The notes beneath the pieces are model-generated. The model had not been told where the DNA came from and ran no database searches. It saw only the letters and a list, made by a program, of their open reading frames with translations. This document shows positions 1 through 4,837 of a DNA stretch of 10,683 nt, piece by piece. Positions within the stretch are counted from its first letter, which is position 1; every line of letters starts with the position of its first letter. The DNA is from Deltaproteobacteria bacterium (GTDB lineage Bacteria; Myxococcota_A; UBA796; UBA9615). A program made the translations under genes and the position numbers. The stretch spans positions 1-10,683 of the forward strand of contig JAJDAI010001132.1 in NCBI GenBank assembly GCA_029261955.1, given 5' to 3'.

Positions 1-1
1 C

Positions 2-547
2 GAGCTGGCCGCCGAGCAGGTGCTCGACGTGCGTGGCCGCTGGCCCGACGCCCGCTTCGGCATCCTCGATGTCTACGTGCAGCGCAGCCTGATGGACCTG
101 GCGCTCTACCGCGGCGACGCGGACGCGGCCATGGAGCACGCGCAGACCCTGTGGACCGGCCTCTTCAAGTCGCAGCTGAAGAGGGTCGCCATCCTCAAGG
201 CGACGGCCTACGACGCCATGGCGCGCGCGGTTCTGGCCTCGCGCGGCCCGGCGAAGACCGTCGCGTCCTGCGCGAAGAAGCTGGACGCCTTCGGCCCCGG
301 CTGGGGCGAAGCGCCGGCGGCCCTGCTGCGGGCGCGCGCGACCGGGGTGGCGGGCTGGCAGGCCGCGGTGAGCACCTGCGAGTCCGCCGACATGGCCATG
401 CACGCCGCCGCGGCGCGCTGGCGGCTCGGTGAGGCGATGGGCGGCGACGAGGGCACGGTCCTCGTGGGCGCTGCGCAGGCCTGGTTCAGCTCCGAGGGCG
501 TCGCCGAGCCGGCGCGGCTGGTGGAGCTGCTGAGCCCGGCGGGCTGA
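2..547 (+). CDS. C-terminal end of a large TPR-type protein, probably a myxobacterial serine/threonine protein kinase (5' truncated)
   Basis: The frame is open from the first full codon at position 2 and ends at TGA 545-547, so about 181 residues of the C-terminus are present and the N-terminus lies outside the window. The protein is Ala/Leu/Arg-rich and helical, with alternating hydrophobic positions typical of degenerate TPR-like helical pairs. Its last 60 residues contain a run of Ala leading into RWRLGEAMGGDEG, then an AWFSSEGV segment and an ending in LVELLSPAG. From memory, this resembles the tails of large myxobacterial kinases (kinase domain, then ATPase or TPR region) that end in an AAARRRLGELLGGDEG-like block. 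No catalytic kinase motif is inside the window, so the kinase assignment rests on that tail alone. It converges on the metalloprotease gene with only 30 bases between the stop codons. Alternatively it could be a TPR protein or AAA-type regulator without a kinase domain. Confidence 0.6.
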   Translation, partial: ELAAEQVLDVRGRWPDARFGILDVYVQRSLMDLALYRGDADAAMEHAQTLWTGLFKSQLKRVAILKATAYDAMARAVLASRGPAKTVASCAKKLDAFGPGWGEAPAALLRARATGVAGWQAAVSTCESADMAMHAAAARWRLGEAMGGDEGTVLVGAAQAWFSSEGVAEPARLVELLSPAG

Positions 548-577
548 GCCCCGCGCGCGTCGGGTCGAGTCGGCCGT

Positions 578-1981
578 TCAGCCCCGTCGCCGCCGGAGCC
601 CGAGCCCCGCGAGGCCGATGACGAGCGCCAGCGCGCCGGATCCGCCCGAGGACGGCAGGTCGCAGGAGCAGCCTCCCCGTCGGCTCGATCCCCCGCCGCC
701 GCCGTCGTCGTCGTCATCGGCCGCGTCGTCGTCGTCGTCGACCGCATCGTCGTCGTCGCTGACCACGTCGTCGTCGTCGTCGTCCGGGGGCGCCGTCGCG
801 TCGTCGTCGTCGTCGCCGCTCGCGCCGAAGGGCAGCCAGTCGACCGTGAAGTCGTAGCTCGTGGAGCTGCCCTCCCAGCAGGCGATCAGGAAGAAGAGCC
901 GGCCGCCGGCGAAGGCGTCCGAGGACACCGGGCCGCTCATCTCGGCCGTGGCGCTGTTCGTCAGCTCGTCGCCTGTCTGGGTCCAGACGTAGAAGTCGAG
1001 GTCGGAGTTCGAGCCGGACCAGTCGAGGTTGAAGCGCGCGCCCTCCTGGCAGGGGAAGTCCACGACGAACCAGTCGGCGTCGCCGGTGTAGCCCTCGCCG
1101 TTGTTGCCGCAGTCGATGGAGCCCGAGATGGTCAGGTCGCCGCCGCCGGGGGTCGCGTAGTCGACGTCGTCTTCGCCCTGCCAGTCGTTGGGCTCGCTCT
1201 CGTCGAAGTTCTCCGCCGGGCCGGAGCACTCGCCGGTGACCACGTCGTCGTCGTCGCCCCCGGTGGCGTCGTCGTCGTCGGCCGGCACGCCGCCGCAGGT
1301 CCCGTCGTTGCAGCCGACCCCGCAGGCGCAGTAGCGGTCGTCGGTGCAGCTGTTGCTGCTGCTCGTGTACTTCGAGCACACGCCTTCGGTGTCGTCGCAG
1401 GTCAGCGTGCGCTCCCCGGTGCCGCCGGAGTAGTAGGCCGTCAGCGTGCTGCCGCTGTAGGTGTTGTGGTCGAAGCCGATCCAGTGGCCGAACTCGTGGG
1501 CGCCGATGGCCTGGAGGTCCGCCTCGTCCCAGTAGGCCGGCGTGCCCGTGATCCACTCGTAGTTGAGCTCGTTGATCGTCATGGAGGCGCGGATGATCTC
1601 GCCGTCGCCGTAGAACACGGGGACCGTCACGGCCAGGGTCGTCGCGCCGTAGGCCGCAGGCCACTGGGCCGTGAAGCCCACCAGGTTCTCGTTCTGGTTG
1701 TCGTTGACCGGGTCGCCGGAGCGGTCCGAGCCCTGCGAGGCGTTGAAGGACGTGCAGCCCGGCACCGCCCACTCGTTCATGGCCGCGGCCAGGGCGGAGT
1801 CCACCGACGAGTTGCCGAGGTCGTCCGAGGTGTGGCTGCTGGAGAGGTGCCAGGTGGTCTCGGGGTTGCCCGAGGTCCACCACAGCGGCTGGCCATTCGT
1901 CGTGATCGAGGTCCAGGCGAAGGCGCTGGTGGGGGCGAGCAGGCCCAGGAGGAGGGCGGAGAGCAGGGCGCGGCGGAGCAT
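578..1981 (-). CDS. Secreted matrixin-like zinc metalloprotease with PPC-like domain, poly-Asp linker and MYXO-CTERM-like tail
   Basis: The predicted protein has 467 residues. The start is ATG at 1981-1979, overlapping the upstream TGA by one base (TGATG) and preceded by AGGAGG at 7 bases. It is followed by a clear Sec signal peptide, with cleavage likely after AFA at residue 22. Residues 23-205 form a metzincin-type protease: HEFGHWIGFDH (162-172) matches HExxHxxGxxH, with zinc ligands H162, H166, H172 and catalytic E163. The Met-turn position, eight residues after H172, is Leu180 rather than Met. A Cys-rich stretch with seven Cys follows (195-229), then short Asp runs. Residues 258-384 resemble a pre-peptidase C-terminal (PPC) domain, beginning ESEPND. 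An Asp-rich linker follows (390-426). The tail has GGCSC (436-440), a hydrophobic segment and RRRR, matching the MYXO-CTERM layout, so the enzyme is probably exported and held at the cell surface. Substrate unknown. Confidence 0.85.
   Translation of the reverse strand: MLRRALLSALLLGLLAPTSAFAWTSITTNGQPLWWTSGNPETTWHLSSSHTSDDLGNSSVDSALAAAMNEWAVPGCTSFNASQGSDRSGDPVNDNQNENLVGFTAQWPAAYGATTLAVTVPVFYGDGEIIRASMTINELNYEWITGTPAYWDEADLQAIGAHEFGHWIGFDHNTYSGSTLTAYYSGGTGERTLTCDDTEGVCSKYTSSSNSCTDDRYCACGVGCNDGTCGGVPADDDDATGGDDDDVVTGECSGPAENFDESEPNDWQGEDDVDYATPGGGDLTISGSIDCGNNGEGYTGDADWFVVDFPCQEGARFNLDWSGSNSDLDFYVWTQTGDELTNSATAEMSGPVSSDAFAGGRLFFLIACWEGSSTSYDFTVDWLPFGASGDDDDDATAPPDDDDDDVVSDDDDAVDDDDDAADDDDDGGGGGSSRRGGCSCDLPSSGGSGALALVIGLAGLGLRRRRG
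704..814 (-). repeat. Asp-codon trinucleotide repeat (GAC on the minus strand) encoding a poly-Asp linker
   Basis: On the plus strand this is runs of GTC/TCG interrupted by short non-repeat codons. On the minus strand it encodes residues 390-426 of the metalloprotease: blocks of four to six Asp separated by ATAPP, VVS, AV and AA. It is a low-complexity spacer between the PPC-like domain and the surface anchor. Two smaller Asp blocks lie near 1265-1280 and 1241-1252. Trinucleotide runs of this kind can change length by slippage without shifting frame. Confidence 0.85.
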
Positions 1982-2553
1982 CACTTCGCCTCCTGCGCGG
2001 GGGAGGGGAGCCCGGCGAGCAGCGCCTTGAAGGCCTGCAGGCGCCTCAGCGGGCGGTCGACCGGCTCGTGGAACTCGACCAGGCGCCCGGCCGCGTCGCG
2101 CACGAACATGCCGCCGCTCAGCTCGCGGTGCAGGGTCGTGCCCAGGCGCGGGCTCTCGCGCAGGGCGTACTTGCTCTGCTCCATCGCGGTGAGGAACCAC
2201 TGCCCCTCGACCAGCCGCAGGAAGAGCACGCAGCGCTCCCCTGGCTCGAAGCGGGCGTCGCCCGGCACGTACCAGGTGCGCTCGCCGACGGTGCCGCCGA
2301 ACTGCTCGATGCTCAGCTCCGCGGGGGCCGCGCCGTAGAGCACCTCGTCGATCTTCAGTTCGGTCCGGGTGACCGCCTGGTGGTAGCGCTCGCTCAGCGA
2401 GGTCCGGGCTTCGCCCACGGTGGCGATGACGATCGCCGTGCTCAGCTCCGCCTGCTGCGCGTCGGTGACGTACAGGGCGCTCGTGGCCTCCGCCGCTCCG
2501 GCGAACAACACCAGGCTGAAGGCTGCTGTCCAGAAGGTCTTGACCAAGGTCAT
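1981..2553 (-). CDS. Exported protein of unknown function, coupled to the metalloprotease
   Basis: The predicted protein has 190 residues. The start is ATG at 2553-2551 with GGGGGAG five bases upstream. A signal peptide is clear: TLVK, then a hydrophobic core, then an Ala-rich cleavage region ending near AEA at residue 23. The mature part has a mixed alpha/beta pattern. An N-terminal strand-rich half (STAIVIATVGEART, then TELKIDEVLYG) is followed by an EQFGGTVGERTWYVPGD segment and a GERCVLFLRLVEGQWFLT strand pair. Similar secreted proteins occur, as I recall, beside matrixin-type proteases in Myxococcota, but I know no assigned function and give no family name. The stop overlaps the protease start by one base and this gene's last codons carry the protease Shine-Dalgarno, so the two are surely co-translated. 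A role as chaperone, inhibitor or partner of the protease is inference only. It has no Cys outside one in VPGDARFEPGERC. Confidence 0.8.
   Translation of the reverse strand: MTLVKTFWTAAFSLVLFAGAAEATSALYVTDAQQAELSTAIVIATVGEARTSLSERYHQAVTRTELKIDEVLYGAAPAELSIEQFGGTVGERTWYVPGDARFEPGERCVLFLRLVEGQWFLTAMEQSKYALRESPRLGTTLHRELSGGMFVRDAAGRLVEFHEPVDRPLRRLQAFKALLAGLPSPAQEAK
1989..1994 (-). promoter_or_regulatory. Shine-Dalgarno of the metalloprotease, inside the upstream gene
   Basis: The minus strand reads AGGAGG here, seven bases before the ATG at 1981. It lies within the last codons of the 190-aa gene. It fixes the start at 1981 rather than in-frame codons farther upstream (the frame stays open to 2200), and it supports translational coupling through the TGATG overlap. 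Confidence 0.8.
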
Positions 2554-2574
2554 GTGCGCTCCCCCGAGGGTCCG

Positions 2575-2595
2575 GTTGATGGGAACGGTATCAAC
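2575..2595. promoter_or_regulatory. Inverted repeat between the transporter and the 190-aa gene (possible operator)
   Basis: GTTGAT (2575-2580) and ATCAAC (2590-2595) form a perfect six-base dyad around a nine-base spacer. It sits 22 bases upstream of the 190-aa gene's start, in the 97-base gap after the transporter stop. It could be an operator or a weak hairpin separating the transporter from the coupled pair. No convincing -35/-10 pair was found here, and there is no T-tract for an intrinsic terminator. Confidence 0.3.
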
Positions 2596-2650
2596 GGGGC
2601 GCGGGTGGCGACAGATCCCATCGACCCCGCGTGGCCCGCAGTCGACCCGC

Positions 2651-4444
2651 TCAGGACGCTCGACGCACCGCCAACTGGAAGGCGCTGCGCACCGCGTCGC
2701 TGACCTCGAGCTCCACCGCCTCGTCGCGGGCGCGCACCGAGGTCAGCAGCGCGTGGGCGAGCTCCAGCAGCGCGCGCGCCTGCTCGACGTCGGCGCCCTC
2801 GTGCAGCGGCTGGGTGTACCAACCGGCGTCGTCGTGGTGCCGGTGGTGCTCGACCCGCCCCTCCTGGACGAGCTGTTCTCCCAGCTCGCAGGGCAAGGGC
2901 AGATCCAGGTGCCCCGAGGGGTGGATGTGGCCGAGCTCGCGCTCGCCCGCGAAGAAGCCGATCGCGTCCCGGCGCACGCGGTGCATCGTCAGGTCCCCGA
3001 AGCCCTGCATGGCCTCGATGAGGCCGCGCATCGCCTCCTTCTGGTCGTCGGGCGAGGCCTCGATGAGGAAGCGCGCATCCTGCACCGGGCGCGGCTTCTG
3101 GGCGCGCGCCGTCGTCTCGGGCTCGAGGAAGGTCTTCATCCAGCGCAGGCCCAGCAGCGACGCTGCGATCGAGCCGGTGGCCAGCGCAGCGTAGACCCCG
3201 GCCAGCCCGAAGAGGATGGAGCCGAGGTAGGCCAGCGGCACCACGATCACGATGCTCCGCAGCACCGACAGCCAGGTCGAGCGCACCGCGTGGTCCATGG
3301 CGTTGAAGGCCGAGCTCGTCATCGTCATCGCGCCGTAGCCCGCGAAGCCGAGGGGCACGATGCGCAGGTACAGGGTGATGCCGCGCTGGACCTCGGGCTC
3401 GTCGGTGAAGATCGTCGCGATCCAGGGTGCGGTGGGCAGCAGCAGGACGAAGACGCCGAGGCCCCACAGCACCGAGAAGCGGACCGACATCCGGAAGGCC
3501 TCGGACACCCGGGACTGGAGGTGCGCGCCCCAGTTCTGGCCGATGAAGGGGCTGAGCCCCGAGCTCAGCGCGATGGGCGCGATGAGCACCAGCGCCTCGA
3601 CCCGCGCGCCGATGCCGTAGGCGGCCACCGCGTTTGCGCCCTCCAGGGCGACGATGGCGGTCACCAGGGCCGTGGCGATGGGGCCGAGCACGTTGGTCGC
3701 TGACGCGGGCACGCCGACGCGCAGGATCCGCGTCCAGGAGCTCCACAGCTGCGCGGGTCGGGGGACGTGGATGTCGAGGGCGCGCAGCTTCACCGCCCCG
3801 CTCAGCGCGTAGAAGAAGGTCAGCAGCCGGGACAGCGCGGTCGCCCAGGCGGCGCCTTCGAGGCCGCCGGCGGGGATCGGTCCCCAGCCGAAGATGAAGA
3901 TGGGGTCGAAGACCGCGTTGAGCACCGCCGCAAAGATCATGACGTTGCGCGGGGTGATCGCGTCGCCGTGGGCCCGCAGCACGCCGTTGAGCATCATCGG
4001 CACGACCAGCACGACGGCGCTGAGGTACCAGATGCGCATGTAGGAGCTGATGACCGGAAGCAGGTGATCCGGGGCGCCCAGGGCCCGGAAGGCGGCGTCC
4101 TGAGTGGCCAGACCCAGGCCGCTGACGAGGGCGACGATGGCCACGCCCAGCAGCAGGGAGTGGGACGCGATGCGGCGGGCGTCCTCCTGGTCGCCGGCGC
4201 CGATCACACGCGCGACCGCGACCGAGGTCCCGATCATCAGCCCGAGGCTCACGTTGACCACGATCCCGATCACGGGGAAGGCGAAGCTCATGGCCGCGAG
4301 CTCGTCGGTGCCGAGGCGGCTCGCCCAGTAGGTGTCGATGAGGTTCACGACGATCATCGCGACCACGCCCACCGCCATCGGCACGCTCAGCCGGCGGAGG
4401 GTCGTCGCGATGTTGCCTTCGAGGAGATTCTCGGGTGCTGCCAC
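2651..4444 (-). CDS. MATE-family multidrug/toxin efflux transporter with a fused C-terminal DUF5519-like domain
   Basis: The predicted protein has 597 residues. Residues 1-437 are a MATE transporter: the N-terminus NLLEGNIATTLRRLSVPM is typical of the family. About twelve membrane segments follow, including VNLIDTYWASRLG, FDPIFIFGWGPIPAGGLEGAAWAT and a second-half SSGLSPFIGQNWGA motif. MATE proteins export cationic drugs or metabolites from the cytoplasm using H+ or Na+ gradients; the substrate cannot be read here. The usual length is about 440-480, and the extra 155 residues matter. After a charged linker (441-455), residues 456-565 contain GFFAGERELGHIHPSGHLDLPLP, then a DDAGWYTQPL segment and an ADVEQARALLELAHALL helix. 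This resembles the DUF5519 (luciferase-like) family, which normally stands alone as a small soluble protein. The start is GTG at 4444-4442 with no clear Shine-Dalgarno; it is chosen because the MATE N-terminal motif begins six residues in. The fused domain is probably cytoplasmic. Confidence 0.88.
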   Translation of the reverse strand: MAAPENLLEGNIATTLRRLSVPMAVGVVAMIVVNLIDTYWASRLGTDELAAMSFAFPVIGIVVNVSLGLMIGTSVAVARVIGAGDQEDARRIASHSLLLGVAIVALVSGLGLATQDAAFRALGAPDHLLPVISSYMRIWYLSAVVLVVPMMLNGVLRAHGDAITPRNVMIFAAVLNAVFDPIFIFGWGPIPAGGLEGAAWATALSRLLTFFYALSGAVKLRALDIHVPRPAQLWSSWTRILRVGVPASATNVLGPIATALVTAIVALEGANAVAAYGIGARVEALVLIAPIALSSGLSPFIGQNWGAHLQSRVSEAFRMSVRFSVLWGLGVFVLLLPTAPWIATIFTDEPEVQRGITLYLRIVPLGFAGYGAMTMTSSAFNAMDHAVRSTWLSVLRSIVIVVPLAYLGSILFGLAGVYAALATGSIAASLLGLRWMKTFLEPETTARAQKPRPVQDARFLIEASPDDQKEAMRGLIEAMQGFGDLTMHRVRRDAIGFFAGERELGHIHPSGHLDLPLPCELGEQLVQEGRVEHHRHHDDAGWYTQPLHEGADVEQARALLELAHALLTSVRARDEAVELEVSDAVRSAFQLAVRRAS

Positions 4445-4514
4445 GGCGGTAGAGTACCGAACAGGTCAAGCCGACCGAGCATCGCGAAGGACGGCGGCCG
4501 CCTCCACGGAGGCA

Positions 4515-4745
4515 TCCCCAGCAGGTGCGGAACCCCACCGCGTCCACAGCGCAGTTGGTGGATGCCGCGCTGGACAGCTGCTCGAAGGGCCCTGCCTGCC
4601 AGCCGCCCTGCCCCTGACCGTTGTCGCCCCAGCAGGCGGCGGCACCGGTGGTGTCCAGCGCGCAGGTGTGTAGCCCCCCGGGCGCCAGAGCCACAAAGTC
4701 CAGGCTGGGGACCGTGAGCTGGCCGTGCGAGCGGTGTCCCCGCTA
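4515..4745 (-). pseudogene. Decayed RCC1-repeat (regulator of chromosome condensation-like) gene fragment
   Basis: Translated leftward, this stretch reads HGQLTVPSLDFVALAPGG (from 4727), then HTCALDTTGAAACWGDNGQG and, about 30 residues later, STNCAVDAVGFRTCWG, ending at 4515. The HTCAL...G...CWGDN spacing, repeated as NCAV...G...CWG, is characteristic of bacterial RCC1 repeats, which form beta-propeller blades in exported proteins. Only about one and a half repeats survive. The preceding blade's end, GDTA, is visible in another frame just upstream, implying a frameshift near 4728-4730, and a TAG lies in frame at 4743-4745. After 4515 the similarity stops, with no matching stop codon before the transporter gene. 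There is no signal peptide or ribosome site. An intact RCC1 protein would have several hundred residues, so this is read as a remnant. A real but unrecognised short gene is less likely. Confidence 0.6.
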
Positions 4746-4837
4746 CCTGGGACGACGCGGATCACCCTGGCCTCGGATTGCCTGGGAACGCTGACGGGGA
4801 CCTGATCTAAGGTGCCAGACCATCGGGGAGGGCTGCA
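4746..4837 (+). other. Leader region of the 939-aa lipoprotein gene
   Basis: This spacer lies between the RCC1 remnant and the GTG at 4838. TTGCCT at 4778-4783 and TGATCT near 4803-4808 could be a poor -35/-10 pair, but the spacing (19 bases) and match are weak, so no promoter is claimed. Otherwise it contains only the ribosome binding site at 4825-4832. With the remnant, the gap between the transporter and this gene (4445-4837) has no other convincing gene. Confidence 0.4.
4825..4832 (+). promoter_or_regulatory. Shine-Dalgarno deciding the GTG start at 4838
   Basis: GGGGAGGG ends five bases before GTG 4838-4840. This favours the GTG over the later in-frame TTG and GTG codons at residues 12 and 13 and gives a complete lipoprotein signal peptide. 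Confidence 0.75.

Noticed and set aside
700..830. Possible CRISPR-like or satellite repeat
   Set aside because: The repeat unit is three bases in frame with a coding poly-Asp linker; there are no spacers of regular length.
618..857. Plus-strand frame with long Ser runs
   Set aside because: Antisense reading of the poly-Asp repeat of the metalloprotease.
2420..3703. Long open plus-strand frame over the transporter and the 190-aa gene (427 codons)
   Set aside because: Composition is Arg/His/Gln/Gly-rich with no domain or signal, and it lies antisense to a clear MATE gene. Such frames stay open by chance at this GC.
2550..4694. 714-codon minus-strand frame running through the RCC1 fragment and the transporter
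   Set aside because: Only its first 60 residues are meaningful (RCC1-like). The rest is an out-of-frame Arg/Pro/Gly-rich shadow of the MATE gene. Only the RCC1 part is reported, as a remnant.
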